Position numbers and translations under genes: made by a program. The notes beneath the pieces were generated by a model. The model ran no database searches. It was given only the letters and a program-made list of their open reading frames with translations, and was not told the DNA's origin. From Streptomyces celluloflavus (GTDB taxonomy: Bacteria; Actinomycetota; Actinomycetes; Streptomycetales; Streptomycetaceae): a stretch of 50,561 nucleotides of DNA. The stretch is taken from the NCBI GenBank assembly GCA_000720995.1, contig JOEL01000047.1:1-50561 (forward strand), read 5' to 3'. Positions 28,201 to 37,803 of the stretch are shown here, piece after piece; position 1 is the first letter of the stretch, and every line of letters starts with the position of its first letter.

Positions 28201-28900
28201 GCTGCTGTCGCCCAACGCGCACAGCACGCCGGTGCTGCGCTCCGCGCTCGGATTCCCGGGCGAGCTGCTGGAGACCGGACTGCCGCGGACCGACGCCCTC
28301 TTCGCCGCCGACCGCGACCGGACCGCGGCCGCCGTCCGCGCGCGGCTCGGTGTCCCGCCCGGCAAGAAGGTGGTGCTGTACGCGCCGACGCCGCGCGACG
28401 ACCTGGCCTATGACGCCTCCCACCACCGGCTGCATCTGCCGCTCGATCTGGGCGCCGCCCGGCGGGCGCTGGCCGACGGCCATGTCCTGCTGGTACGCGG
28501 CCATCCGCTGGTCGCCGACCGGCTGCCGGCCCACCACGCGCCGTTCGCGGTCGACGTCTCCGCCCATCCGGACGCCACCGAGCTGCTGCTCGCCGCGGAC
28601 GTCCTGGTCACCGACTACTCCTCACTCGCCGCCGACTTCGCCAACACCGGCCGCCCGATGCTCTTCCTGACCCCGGATCTGTCGCACTACCGCGACACCC
28701 TGCGGGGGTTCACCTTCGACTTCGAGGCCCGCGCCCCGGGCCCGCTGCTCGGTTCGACGGAGGAACTCATCGACGCGCTGGGCGATCTGGACGCGGTCAC
28801 CCGGGCGTCCGCGGACGCGTACGCGGACTTCCGTGGCGCCTTCTGCCACCGGGACGACGGCGGCGCGGCCGGCCGGGTCGCGGACCTGCTCACGGACTGA
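25298..28900 (+). CDS. Large GT2 glycosyltransferase-TagF-like polymerase (1200 aa)
   Basis: The N-terminal GT2 domain (about 1-330) has LTVVVPVPRAEGS, the acceptor-side GPGAARNTGARH and FLDADDVLL. The C-terminal ~380 residues are a TagF-like glycerophosphotransferase: TVLYSSFGGRAYGDSPRAV, QTWHGTPLKRIGADL, SPNAHSTPVLRSALGF, YAPTPRDDLAYD and DVLVTDYSSLAADFANTGRP. Between them lies a ~450-residue beta-rich region with WRDGALLLRGYA and WRADGTLLVAGGL modules, absent from the 748-aa divergent homologue. GGAAAGG about 13 bases before the ATG serves as ribosome binding site. It probably polymerises a teichoic-acid-like chain. Whether it and the divergent enzyme act on the same polymer is inference. 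Confidence 0.9.
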   Translation: MKPRLTVVVPVPRAEGSERNMEECLESVAAQTLAELDVVLVDAGPADTGPAPDAPADAGHALARRFAERDPRFRIVRQPGGAPGPGAARNTGARHAYPDTGYLAFLDADDVLLPRAYDNLVGLLERSGADFATGNVYRLGAAGRSQSARHPAGRETALRTHITEDLTLLRDHFARNKVFRRAFWDRHHLAFPEGEWCEDAALTLPAHFLADAVDVLHEHVCYHRLPEGPGGHRRLDAAGVRDRFAAVAAVRGFLADPGRTRWTAHLRDYDRSQLADELPGLIEALPAAGPEVRAAFLECARGFARRVEPRLFRALPVELRMRWYLIRAGRLAELLALLAHEARDPAGFTVAGPPLHKRAVPSVTPALDLPPGVTRLERADFPVRARVTEAVWRDGALLLRGYAAIRNLPAPSRHSYLRTMVLAHGRRRILLPLRPVEMARATADSGQEQHCYDWSGFEVRIDPGRLRGAGRRAAGDWTVGVLLASAGVVRAGALSAADTGSGAAPGTYEAGGGVRITPRYADGKLLLTVGRPARRLAGHHAAAAGALDLTVTAPGPPPAALRLTHRGTGTVVSFPVEPGGAEGAAAGGPAVPDAAPARPRRLTVRIRLDALAAARPTRDGAPRAIPPAHTETWSPELVLADGATDRIACTPGLAPVAYPLSHGRELVVAATAAGYLVLHDRTPQPFLDRAVWRADGTLLVAGGLPDAAPHATELVLKHGAHAAESAFPTTHDGGRFHCALPLGALPSLAGALPLREGRWTLHLREHGAAGSLLDAPVRCTPTLFDGLPATRTVRGKPLTLDRHRHDEAFVLAGPALPATDRGPYRRRVLREQHYPLHRTRPLRDTVLYSSFGGRAYGDSPRAVHEELVRRGADVDHLWAVRDAQSTVPGTARAVLVGSAEWHGALAHSRWIVTNTHLPAWFTRRGGQTVVQTWHGTPLKRIGADLAGTLCAGLAHLAPRPRLGRQWSVLLSPNAHSTPVLRSALGFPGELLETGLPRTDALFAADRDRTAAAVRARLGVPPGKKVVLYAPTPRDDLAYDASHHRLHLPLDLGAARRALADGHVLLVRGHPLVADRLPAHHAPFAVDVSAHPDATELLLAADVLVTDYSSLAADFANTGRPMLFLTPDLSHYRDTLRGFTFDFEARAPGPLLGSTEELIDALGDLDAVTRASADAYADFRGAFCHRDDGGAAGRVADLLTD

Positions 28901-28965
28901 CCGCGCCGGGGCCGGCCGTCGCGCACGGAACCCCGCGCGCCCCGGCGCGGTCTTTCCGGTCGGTA

Positions 28966-28999
28966 CCGGCGGCCCGGTGACGGAAAACCGTGCCGCCGG
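28966..28999 (+). terminator. Possible terminator after the 1200-aa polymerase gene
   Basis: An 8-bp stem CCGGCGGC/GCCGCCGG (28966-28973 with 28992-28999) encloses an inner ACGG-AAAA-CCGT hairpin. There is no T-tract. Confidence 0.4.
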
Positions 29000-29100
29000 G
29001 CGCAACCGCGCAGCGGGATTCCCCCTCTGACCCTTATGAGGACAGGGAGACCGGAGCCCGCTCGCGCCGGAAGACGCCGTCGACACGGAATGTAGATTGA

Positions 29101-30735
29101 GTGACTGTGAAAGAAGCCCCTGAGCCACGTTCCGGGCCCACCCTCACGCCCACCGCGCAGGTCAGCATCGTCGTCATCGCCTTCAACGATGCCGCCCACG
29201 TCGGTGCCGCCGTACGGTCCGCGCTGGCCCAGGGGGACGCGGTCGGCGAGGTGATCGCGGTGAACGACGCCTCGACCGACGGCACCGGCGCCGCCCTGGA
29301 CGACCTCGCCCGCACCGCCCCCCGGCTGCGGGTGATCCACCGCGCCGACAACAGCGGCGGCTGCGGCACCCCGCGCAACGACGGTCTGCGCGCCGCCACC
29401 GGGCGTTTCGTGATGTTCCTGGACAGCGATGACGTACTGCCCGAGGGGGCGGTGCGGGCGCTGCTGGACGCGGCGCTGCGGCAGGACGCCCCGGTGGTGG
29501 CCGGTGCCTGCGTACGCCGTGAGCTGCCCGCCCGCCGCGACATCCCCTGGCAGCCCGCGCTCTACCGCGAGGCGGCCGTGCACGGCTCCCCCGAGGCCGC
29601 CCCCGAGCTGGTCCGGGACACGCTCTGCGTCAACCGGCTCTACGACCGGGCGTTCCTCGACGCGCACGACATCCGCTTCCCCGAGGGCCGCTTCACCTAC
29701 GAGGACTTCGTCTTCACCGCGCGGGTGCTGGCCGCGGCCCCGCGGATCGCGACGATCCCCGACCGCGTCTACATCTGGCACGTCCGCCGGTCGGCCGCCA
29801 AGCAGTCGATCTCGCTGGACCGCAAGGACGTGGCGAACTGGCAGGCGCGGATCGAGGCGCACCGCACCAGCGTGCGGATCTTCCGCGACGCCGGGCGCAA
29901 GGAGCTGGCGCATGCCGCGGACACCAAGTTCCTCGATCACGACCTGCGGATGTACGTCCGCGAGCTGCACACCCGCGGTGCGGACTACCGCGCCGAGTGG
30001 TGGCGGCTGACCCGCGACTACCTCGCCGGCTTCGACGAGGCGGACGTGGCCGCGGCCCGCGCCCCGGCCCGCTGGATCGCCCGGGTCGTGCTGGCCTCGC
30101 CGGCACCGCGGGACCTGGCGCGGCTCACCCAGCTCGCGGCCCGGCCGGGCCGGCTGCTGCCGCCGTACGCGTCCGAGGACGGGCGTCCGGTGTGGTCGCG
30201 GGAGCTGCCCGGGGTCGAACTGGACGCGCTCACCACCGGGCCGGCGGACCAACTGCCGGTGACCATCGACGCGGCGCCCGTCATCACCGCCGCCCACGGC
30301 CTGCTGCGGCTGCGCGTCCACGAGCTGTACGGGCGGCTGGCCGCGGCCGGACCGGTCAGCATCGACATCGAGCCGCGCCGCCGCCGGGACGAGCGGCCCG
30401 GCCCCGTGTCCACCACCGCGCTCACCCCGGCCGGCGCGGGCTGGACGGCCGAGGTGCGGCTGGACCTCGCGGCCCTGGCCGGACAGGGCGGCGGACGGGC
30501 GGCCGGCCCCGAGCCGTGGGACCTGATGGCGCGGGTGCGCTGCGCCGACGGCACCACCCTCCGGGCCTCGCTGCGGGCGGTGGGCCCGGGGCTGCGCCGC
30601 CGGGTGCTGCCCAGCCGCCGGCACGGCCTGCTGCTGGTGCAGCCGTACGCAACCACCGGCGGCGCGCTGGCGCTGCGCCTCGCGTCCGGACCGCGCAGCG
30701 TCTGGCGCATCGCCGCCCGGCGGCTGCGCCGCTGA
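29101..30735 (+). CDS. GT2 family glycosyltransferase with C-terminal beta-rich domain
   Basis: The 544-aa product has a GT2 domain in residues ~15-300, with VSIVVIAFNDAAHV, EVIAVNDASTDGTG, GCGTPRNDGLRAATG and the metal-binding MFLDSDDVLP. Residues ~350-544 form a beta-rich tail with no membrane helix. The gene starts at GTG 29101 or GTG 29107. No good Shine-Dalgarno is present and TAGATT lies just upstream at 29093-29098, so a leaderless message beginning at the second GTG is possible. It lies 49 bases before galE on the same strand, and its sugar donor may be the UDP-galactose GalE makes; this is inference. Confidence 0.9.
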   Translation: MTVKEAPEPRSGPTLTPTAQVSIVVIAFNDAAHVGAAVRSALAQGDAVGEVIAVNDASTDGTGAALDDLARTAPRLRVIHRADNSGGCGTPRNDGLRAATGRFVMFLDSDDVLPEGAVRALLDAALRQDAPVVAGACVRRELPARRDIPWQPALYREAAVHGSPEAAPELVRDTLCVNRLYDRAFLDAHDIRFPEGRFTYEDFVFTARVLAAAPRIATIPDRVYIWHVRRSAAKQSISLDRKDVANWQARIEAHRTSVRIFRDAGRKELAHAADTKFLDHDLRMYVRELHTRGADYRAEWWRLTRDYLAGFDEADVAAARAPARWIARVVLASPAPRDLARLTQLAARPGRLLPPYASEDGRPVWSRELPGVELDALTTGPADQLPVTIDAAPVITAAHGLLRLRVHELYGRLAAAGPVSIDIEPRRRRDERPGPVSTTALTPAGAGWTAEVRLDLAALAGQGGGRAAGPEPWDLMARVRCADGTTLRASLRAVGPGLRRRVLPSRRHGLLLVQPYATTGGALALRLASGPRSVWRIAARRLRR

Positions 30736-30770
30736 CCCGTCCGGCCCGCACCGTCCCTGTCCACCGAGCC

Positions 30771-30776
30771 TAGGAT
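30771..30776 (+). promoter_or_regulatory. -10 element for a leaderless galE transcript
   Basis: TAGGAT ends seven bases before the galE ATG, and no Shine-Dalgarno sequence lies in between. That spacing places the transcription start at or next to the A of ATG. The -35 region is weak. Confidence 0.5.
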
Positions 30777-30783
30777 TGGCGTC

Positions 30784-31770
<987 letters not shown>

Positions 31771-31788
31771 CCGGCACCGGCGTACGCG

Positions 31789-31835
31789 ACGGCCCGCGCC
31801 CCGTCCCCCTCCATCGGGGACGGGGCGCGGGCCGT
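31789..31835. terminator. Bidirectional 20-bp hairpin between galE and convergent GT2 gene
   Basis: A perfect 20-bp stem (31789-31808 with 31816-31835) with a seven-base loop lies just before the stop of the convergent glycosyltransferase at 31838. It is among the strongest hairpins in the window. Confidence 0.9.
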
Positions 31836-31837
31836 TG

Positions 31838-33835
31838 TCACCGTCCCAGCCGTCGCCGCAGCCGGCGCAGCGGTGCGGCCGGCGAGGGCCGCTTCGGCAC
31901 GGTGAGGGTCAGCGGCGTCCCGGCGTCGGCCGCGCCGCCCGCCCGGACCGGCAGTTCGCGGAGCAGTTCGCCCGTGGTCACCCGCAGCGCCACCCGCCAG
32001 GTGCCGGGCGGCGCACCGCGCAGCACGGACCGTACGGCGAGCCGGTCCCCGGCGCTCCGCTCGACCGTGGTGGGCAGGGTAATGGTCTGCCCGCCGCCGA
32101 ACAGGATCAGTTCGAGTCCGGCGTCGGCCGGGCAGCCCGGCAGCGTGAGCCGGGCGACGACGAGGGCCCGCCCGAAGCGGGTGCAGGCGGCCGCGCCGCG
32201 CAGATCGCCGCCGAGCGGCCGGCGCCGGCCTTCGTGGTCCAGGTCGAGGTGGAGATGGCCGTGCGGTTCGGAGAGGAAGAGCGCGGCGACGGCCGGGCCC
32301 GCGGCGCCGCGGCCGACGATCCGCGGCTCCAGGCCGGTGCGGTCGTCGTCCTGGGGGCAGAGCCAGGCGTCCCGGCGCAGGCCGGGTGCCGCCGTGCCGC
32401 CCGCGCCGTACGCGGTGACCGCGATCTTCATGCCCCAGACACCGGCGGCGAGCGGTCCGCCGTCCGCCGCGGTCGCCGGGTCGATGTCGGCGTGCCATAC
32501 GCCGTCGGCGCAGCGGGCCGTGACGTGGTGTTCGGTGCCGTTGCCGCGCAGCAGGACGTCGACGGCGGTGTGGTCCAGTCCGGGGAGTTCGGCCGTGCCG
32601 TGCAGCCGCAGGACGTCGCCCGTCCACTGCCGGCCGGTGAGCTGCTGGCGCAGGACGAGGTGGTCGGTGAGTTCGTAGCAGGCGTCCGGGATGTCGCGCT
32701 CCGGATCGCGGAAGTAGGGGTAGGCGGCGTAGCGCCGTCCGTCCTCGTCGAGGTGCGGCAGGCCGGGCCGGGCTTCGGTGTCGGCCTGGATGACGGCGGT
32801 CAGCTCGTCGGTGAGACCGGCGCGCAGGCAGTGGGCGCGCAGCCGGAGGCGGGGCGGCAGGGCGGCCAGCACCCGGTCGGTGAGGTAGCTCTCGACGAGC
32901 GGGCGGGCGGCGTCGGCCATCGCCCGGCGGCCGGTCTCGTCGCGGGCGAGGTAGGGGGCGCCGAACGCGCCGAGTATCTCGCCGTGGAAGTGCCGGACCA
33001 TGAGCTTGTCGCGGTCGGGGCCCGGCGGGACCGTCTCGGCGACATCGGTGAGGACGGTGCCGATGTAGTCGAGGTGCTCGGTCCAGTCGATGTCCTGGCG
33101 GCTGGCGTTGCTGTCGTCCTCGCGGCCGTAGAGGTAGTAGCAGTCGTAGTCGGCGAGGATGGAGACGGTCTTGGCGTGCAGCAGGGCCGGTATGCCGAAC
33201 GGCAGGTCCTCGGCGAGCAGCCGTCCCTCGACGAAGCGCAGTTGGTGCTGTTCGACGAAGGAGCGGCGGAAGAGTTTGTAGGCGGCCAGCGTCCAGTAGA
33301 CCGGGGAGTCGAAGATGGAGACCTGGCCGTTGCTGGTGCGCAGGTCGATGGGGGCGCCGCGGCCTTCGGCGCCGACGATCCGGCCGTAGACGATGTCCGA
33401 CTCGTAGGTGTCGGCCATCTGCGTGAGGCGGGCCAGCGCCTCGGTGCCGAGCCGGTCGTCGGAGTCGAGGAAGAAGACGTAGTCGCCGGTGGCGTGGGCC
33501 AGTCCGACGTTGCGCGGTTTGCCCGCGCCGCCCGACGCCGGCTGGTGGATCACCGTCAGGTTGGGGTGCCGGCCGGCCTGTTCGTCCAGCCAGGCGCCGC
33601 TGCCGTCGTTGGAGCCGTCGTCCACCGCTATCAGCTCGATGCGGTCCTGGCCCAGCGTCTGGGCGAAGACGGAGCCGATGCTCCGGTCGAGGTAGGGCAG
33701 GGTGTTGTGGACCGGCACGATCACCGAGACGGCCGGCGGAACGGCACCGGGCACGGCGGCGTCGGGTCTCGCCACGCCGGGTATCTCGGCCGGGGTGACG
33801 GGTATCTCGGCCGGGGTTTCGTCAGACACGGGCAC
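31838..33835 (-). CDS. GT2 family glycosyltransferase with C-terminal beta-rich domains
   Basis: The 665-aa product starts at GTG 33835 (VPVSDETPAEIP), with GGAGG about seven bases upstream; the ATG at 33892 lacks such support. After a Pro/Ala-rich leader, the GT2 domain (about 35-330) has VSVIVPVHNTLPYLD, ELIAVDDGSNDGSG, GKPRNVGLAHATG and the metal site FFLDSDDRLG. The remaining ~260 residues are beta-rich, with Trp/Gly patterns such as GVWHADIDP and GVWGMKIAVTAYG, similar in style to the other polymer enzymes here. No membrane helix is seen. It faces galE across a strong shared terminator and is divergent from the YfhO gene. Donor and acceptor are unknown. Confidence 0.88.
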   Translation of the reverse strand: MPVSDETPAEIPVTPAEIPGVARPDAAVPGAVPPAVSVIVPVHNTLPYLDRSIGSVFAQTLGQDRIELIAVDDGSNDGSGAWLDEQAGRHPNLTVIHQPASGGAGKPRNVGLAHATGDYVFFLDSDDRLGTEALARLTQMADTYESDIVYGRIVGAEGRGAPIDLRTSNGQVSIFDSPVYWTLAAYKLFRRSFVEQHQLRFVEGRLLAEDLPFGIPALLHAKTVSILADYDCYYLYGREDDSNASRQDIDWTEHLDYIGTVLTDVAETVPPGPDRDKLMVRHFHGEILGAFGAPYLARDETGRRAMADAARPLVESYLTDRVLAALPPRLRLRAHCLRAGLTDELTAVIQADTEARPGLPHLDEDGRRYAAYPYFRDPERDIPDACYELTDHLVLRQQLTGRQWTGDVLRLHGTAELPGLDHTAVDVLLRGNGTEHHVTARCADGVWHADIDPATAADGGPLAAGVWGMKIAVTAYGAGGTAAPGLRRDAWLCPQDDDRTGLEPRIVGRGAAGPAVAALFLSEPHGHLHLDLDHEGRRRPLGGDLRGAAACTRFGRALVVARLTLPGCPADAGLELILFGGGQTITLPTTVERSAGDRLAVRSVLRGAPPGTWRVALRVTTGELLRELPVRAGGAADAGTPLTLTVPKRPSPAAPLRRLRRRLGR

Positions 33836-34126
33836 TGCGGCCCTCCGTTCTTGCCGTCCGACCCGGAACTGTCCCGCGCACCGGCAGAACAATGGGGATC
33901 ATTCGGACATATACCGTAGAGTGACTGACCGCCGATCCACGCGCGACATCGGCGGGTCCAACGCCCCCGTATTCAGTCAAGATGCGATCCGGGCCCGCAA
34001 GGTTGCCCCGCCGCTCCGCGCAACGATCAAGCCCGCACGAGGCGGCGCGACCGAGAGCCCTCTTTGGACCTTGGATTCACGTGAAACATCGCACCCCGAA
34101 CTGCCGGCCACTCGTTCCTCGTCCGG
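33836..34126. other. Divergent promoter region, GT2 gene and YfhO gene
   Basis: These 291 bases have no gene. A TATA-rich pocket (33909-33922, CATATACCGTAGAG) contains TAGAGT, a plausible -10 for the plus strand that resembles TAGATT before the 29101 gene. A parS-like palindrome lies at 34074-34087. Confidence 0.45.
34074..34087. promoter_or_regulatory. parS-like palindrome (ParB-binding site candidate)
   Basis: GATTCACGTGAAAC matches the Streptomyces parS consensus GTTTCACGTGAAAC at 13 of 14 positions and has the perfect core TTCACGTGAA. It lies 40 bases upstream of the YfhO start in non-coding DNA. Only one copy was seen in the window. Confidence 0.55.
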
Positions 34127-36703
34127 ATGAGCAGGGAGAACGCGGCGACAGTGAGACCGACCATCAGGCGCCTGGCCGCACCCGGGCTCGCCGCGCTGCT
34201 GTCCATGGGGGCGTACTGCCTGGCGCTCACGGTCCACGGCAGCTACCCCTTCGGCCCGCGCTCGCGCGCCGTCAACGATCTGGGCAATCAGTTCGTCCCG
34301 TTCCATGCCCGGCTCTGGGATCTGCTGCACGGCAACACCAGCGGTGACCTGTTCTTCAACTGGAACAGCGGCTACGGCGTCCCCTTCCTCGCCGACTTCC
34401 TCACCTACCTGATGAACCCGTTCTCCTGGCTCGTCGGGCTCTTCCCCCGCGACCGGGTGGACTTTCCGGTCTTCCTGGTGACGCTGCTGAGCATCGGCCT
34501 CGGCAGCGCCCTGATGACCGTCTTCCTCGGCCGGCTGCACCCCGGCTCCGGTCTGCTGCGGGCGCTGCTCTCGGTGGGCTACGGACTCTGCGCCTGGGTG
34601 CTGAACGACGGCTACGCCGACCCGATGTGGATGTGGGGCCTGGCCGCCCTGCCGATGACCGGGATCGCCGCCGACTGGTGTCTGCACCGGCGGCGCTGGG
34701 TGGCCGGCACCCTGCTGGTCGCGCTCGCCTGGGCGGGCAACTTCTACACGGCGGCGATGGCCACCCTCGCCATGGCGCTGGTGCTGGGCCTGCGGCTGCT
34801 GCTGGCCACCGGGGTGCCGGTGCGCGACCGGCTGCGATCCCTGGCGCGGGCCGTCTCGATGGCGGCGGCCGGCATCCTGCTCGCGGCGCCCGCGCTGACC
34901 GTCACCTTCCTGGCCAGCCAGGCGTCCCAGCCCCCGCTCGAAGCGGTCTACCGCGGCCGGCCGCCGCTGCTCTACCAACTGGCCCAGCTGCTGCCCGGCG
35001 GCCGCGGCGGCGAGTCCGTCCCGCATATCTTCATCGGCGTGCTCGGCCTGCTGCTGGTGGCCGCCTTCCCGTTCGTGCGCGCCGTGCCACGCCGGGCGCG
35101 GATCGGCTGGTACGCCCTGATGGCGGGGATCGCCGGCTCCCTCGTATGGGAGCCGGCGATCCTGCTGTGGCACGGCTTCGCGCTGCCCAACGGCAGCCCG
35201 TACCGTGCCTCCTTCGTCCTCAGCGCGATCCTGGTGATGATCGCCTGGCTCGCCCTGGCCCACCGGCCGCGCCCCCGCGAACTGGCCGCCGGAGCGGCGC
35301 TGGTCGCACTGCTCACGGTGGTCTGCCACAACCAGAGCTCGATCGCCACCGCCACCTGGGTCCTGGTGCCCGGCGGCGGCGCGCTGGTGTTCGCGGCGCT
35401 GGTCGCCCTCCATCGCCACCGCGCCCCCAGCGGTCTGCGGACCGCCGCCACCACCGTCCTGACCTGCACGGTCGTGCTCGGCTCGGCCTATGCGGCGCTC
35501 TCCGTGACGGCCGTCCGGGACAAGATCCCGTGGTTCCGGCCGAAGACCACGCTGAGCGAGCGGGCACTGGCCGCCCAGGACGGGCTGACCGCGCGCGCCG
35601 ACTGGCCCCGCTCGCGCACCGACCCCGGTCCGCACGAGTTCGCCGACAACGATCCGCTGCTGATCGGCGGCGAGGGCGGCTCGTACTACAGCAGCTATGT
35701 GCCCGCCGGAACCGCCCGCACCCTGCGCGCCCTGGGCGCGGGGTGGTACATGCGGGGCCGCCACACGCTCAGCTTCGAGGACCCGGTGGGCCGCGCGATC
35801 ATGGGCGTCAGCAGCTATCTGACCCCGGTGCCGCACGGCCGCGGCCGGTACGTCACCCACCGCTCGCAGGCGGCCCCGCTGCTGACCGTGCGCCGCGCGC
35901 TGCCGCGGGGGGACCGCGGCGAGAGCGTCTTCGCCCGCCAGGAGCGGGTGCTGGGCGCCGGTGTCTACGAGGTGCCGGCCCTGACCCCGACGGCGGGGGC
36001 GGTCCCCCGCCACGGCCGCGACGGCTGGACGCTGCCCGCCGCGCCCAAGCCCGCGGCGCGCAGCGTCCGGCCGGCCGCCGGACCGGACGGCGCCGGCACC
36101 ACCTTCACGGCGCGGTGCACCCCCGGCGGTACCGCCGTCTGGTCCGCGCCCTGGTTCTACGGACAGGTCAGCGGCCTGGGCGGCAGCAGTACGGGCATCG
36201 GCCACCGCGATGCCACCGCCAACCCGGTCCGGACGCTGGGCACGGTGCCCGCGGACGGCACGGTGTCGGTGCGCTTCAGCGGCCGCGGCCCCCAGCGGAT
36301 CCCCGAGCACGCCATCGGCTGCGTCTCCCCGGACAAGCTGGCCGCGGCGGTGGCGGCGCTGCGGGCCGGCGCCCCGGCGAAGCTCACCACCAGCGGCCAC
36401 GGGCTGACCGCCGAGCTGGCCCCGGGCGGCGGGGGGAACGCGGTGCTCGCCGTCCCGGCCGTCCCGGGCTGGAGCTGTTCGGTGGACGGCGGACCGGCCC
36501 GCGACCCGGACGCGTTCGCCGGTCTGCTGGCCGTCCCGCTGGGCCCCGGGGCCGCCCGCCTGGTGTGCGCGTACACCCCGCCGGGCCTGGCGGCGGGGCT
36601 GGCGGCGAGCGGCGCGGCCGGGCTGGCGGTGGCCGCGGTGGGCACCGCCACGGCCGTCCGCAGGCGCCGGACCGTCGCCCACACCACCTCTCTCAAATCG
36701 TGA
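34127..36703 (+). CDS. YfhO family polytopic membrane protein
   Basis: The 858-aa product resembles the YfhO family, whose Gram-positive members glycosylate lipoteichoic acid using lipid-linked sugars outside the membrane. The first helix is at about 17-37. Its first loop contains RAVNDLGNQFVPFHARLWDLL and FNWNSGYGVPFLADFLTYLMNPFSWL, the acidic and aromatic loop characteristic of GT-C-like YfhO proteins. About twelve helices span residues 17-470. A large extracytoplasmic beta-rich domain follows (about 480-815), then a last helix near the C terminus. Start evidence is weak: no good Shine-Dalgarno precedes ATG 34127, and GTG 34151 is an alternative. It is followed by GtrB- and GtrA-like genes, a functional trio. 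Confidence 0.88.
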   Translation: MSRENAATVRPTIRRLAAPGLAALLSMGAYCLALTVHGSYPFGPRSRAVNDLGNQFVPFHARLWDLLHGNTSGDLFFNWNSGYGVPFLADFLTYLMNPFSWLVGLFPRDRVDFPVFLVTLLSIGLGSALMTVFLGRLHPGSGLLRALLSVGYGLCAWVLNDGYADPMWMWGLAALPMTGIAADWCLHRRRWVAGTLLVALAWAGNFYTAAMATLAMALVLGLRLLLATGVPVRDRLRSLARAVSMAAAGILLAAPALTVTFLASQASQPPLEAVYRGRPPLLYQLAQLLPGGRGGESVPHIFIGVLGLLLVAAFPFVRAVPRRARIGWYALMAGIAGSLVWEPAILLWHGFALPNGSPYRASFVLSAILVMIAWLALAHRPRPRELAAGAALVALLTVVCHNQSSIATATWVLVPGGGALVFAALVALHRHRAPSGLRTAATTVLTCTVVLGSAYAALSVTAVRDKIPWFRPKTTLSERALAAQDGLTARADWPRSRTDPGPHEFADNDPLLIGGEGGSYYSSYVPAGTARTLRALGAGWYMRGRHTLSFEDPVGRAIMGVSSYLTPVPHGRGRYVTHRSQAAPLLTVRRALPRGDRGESVFARQERVLGAGVYEVPALTPTAGAVPRHGRDGWTLPAAPKPAARSVRPAAGPDGAGTTFTARCTPGGTAVWSAPWFYGQVSGLGGSSTGIGHRDATANPVRTLGTVPADGTVSVRFSGRGPQRIPEHAIGCVSPDKLAAAVAALRAGAPAKLTTSGHGLTAELAPGGGGNAVLAVPAVPGWSCSVDGGPARDPDAFAGLLAVPLGPGAARLVCAYTPPGLAAGLAASGAAGLAVAAVGTATAVRRRRTVAHTTSLKS

Positions 36704-36783
36704 CATTCCGGAAGATCAGTAAAATTGCCTCTCAGGGGACGGCGCGCGAAACCGTCCCCCGCCCCCGGCGAAAAGGCCCGCCC

Positions 36784-37803
36784 ATGAAGCTCTCCATCGT
36801 CGTCCCCTGCTACAACGAAGAGGCCGTCATAAGCCGCTTCGACGACACGATCCGCACGGTCCTGGCCCCGCTCGCCGTCGAGTACGAACTGTGTTACGTG
36901 GACGACGGCAGCGCCGACGGCACCCTGCACCGGTTGCGCACCCTCGCCCAGCAGCACCCCCGCACCACCCGCTATGTCTCCTTCAGCCGCAACTTCGGCA
37001 AGGAGCCCGCGATGCTGGCCGGTCTCCGGGAGGCCACCGGCGACGCGGTGATCATCATGGACGCCGATCTCCAGCACCCGCCCGAACTGATCGAGAAGAT
37101 GCTCAACCTCTACCAGCTCGGCCACGACCAGGTCATCGCCAAGCGCAGCCGGGAGGGCGACAAACGGCTGCGGTCCGCGCTCAGCAGGCTCTACTACCGC
37201 GCCGTCAACACCTGGGTCGACGTCGAACTCACCGACGGCGTGGGCGACTTCCGGCTGCTCTCCCGTACGGCCGTGGACGCGCTGATCTCGCTGCCGGAGT
37301 ACAACCGCTTCTCCAAGGGCCTGTTCTCCTGGATCGGTTTCGACACCGTCACCTTCGACTACCGCAACGCCGCCCGGGAGGCCGGCGAGACGAAGTGGCG
37401 CTTCGGCTCGCTGATCAACTACGGCATCGACGGCCTGATCTCGTTCAACTGCCGCCCGCTGCGGCTGGCCATCTACGCCGGGCTCAGCCTGGCCTCGCTC
37501 GCCGCGGTCTACACCCTGTGGATCATCGGTGCCGCCCTCGCCGGCGGCGTCACCGCGCCCGGCTATGTGACGCTGGTGGCCATCACGGTCGGCCTGGGCG
37601 GGGTGCAGATGGTGATGCTCGGGCTGATCGGCGAGTACATCGGCCGGATCTACTACGAGTCCAAGCGGCGGCCGCACTTCCTCGTCAAGGAGACCGACGG
37701 CACGGCCCGCACCCGGCCCCCGGCGGGGGCCGCGGCGGTCGCCGTCGCCGCCGGGTCCGCGCAATCCCCCGGCTCCGCCCGGCGCACCCCGCAGGCCGGC
37801 TGA
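36784..37803 (+). CDS. GtrB-like polyprenyl-phosphate glycosyltransferase (GT2, two C-terminal TM helices)
   Basis: The 339-aa product transfers a sugar from a nucleotide donor to polyprenyl phosphate on the inner membrane face. The GT2 motifs are complete: LSIVVPCYNEEAVI, CYVDDGSADGT, FSRNFGKEPAMLAGL and the metal site IIMDADLQHPPEL, with VGDFRLLSR nearby. Two membrane helices near residues 235-260 and 265-290 and the end RIYYESKRRPHFLVKE match GtrB/YkcC-type proteins. It lies 80 bases after the YfhO gene and its stop overlaps the GtrA-like start by one base, so these genes are probably co-translated. Confidence 0.94.
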   Translation: MKLSIVVPCYNEEAVISRFDDTIRTVLAPLAVEYELCYVDDGSADGTLHRLRTLAQQHPRTTRYVSFSRNFGKEPAMLAGLREATGDAVIIMDADLQHPPELIEKMLNLYQLGHDQVIAKRSREGDKRLRSALSRLYYRAVNTWVDVELTDGVGDFRLLSRTAVDALISLPEYNRFSKGLFSWIGFDTVTFDYRNAAREAGETKWRFGSLINYGIDGLISFNCRPLRLAIYAGLSLASLAAVYTLWIIGAALAGGVTAPGYVTLVAITVGLGGVQMVMLGLIGEYIGRIYYESKRRPHFLVKETDGTARTRPPAGAAAVAVAAGSAQSPGSARRTPQAG

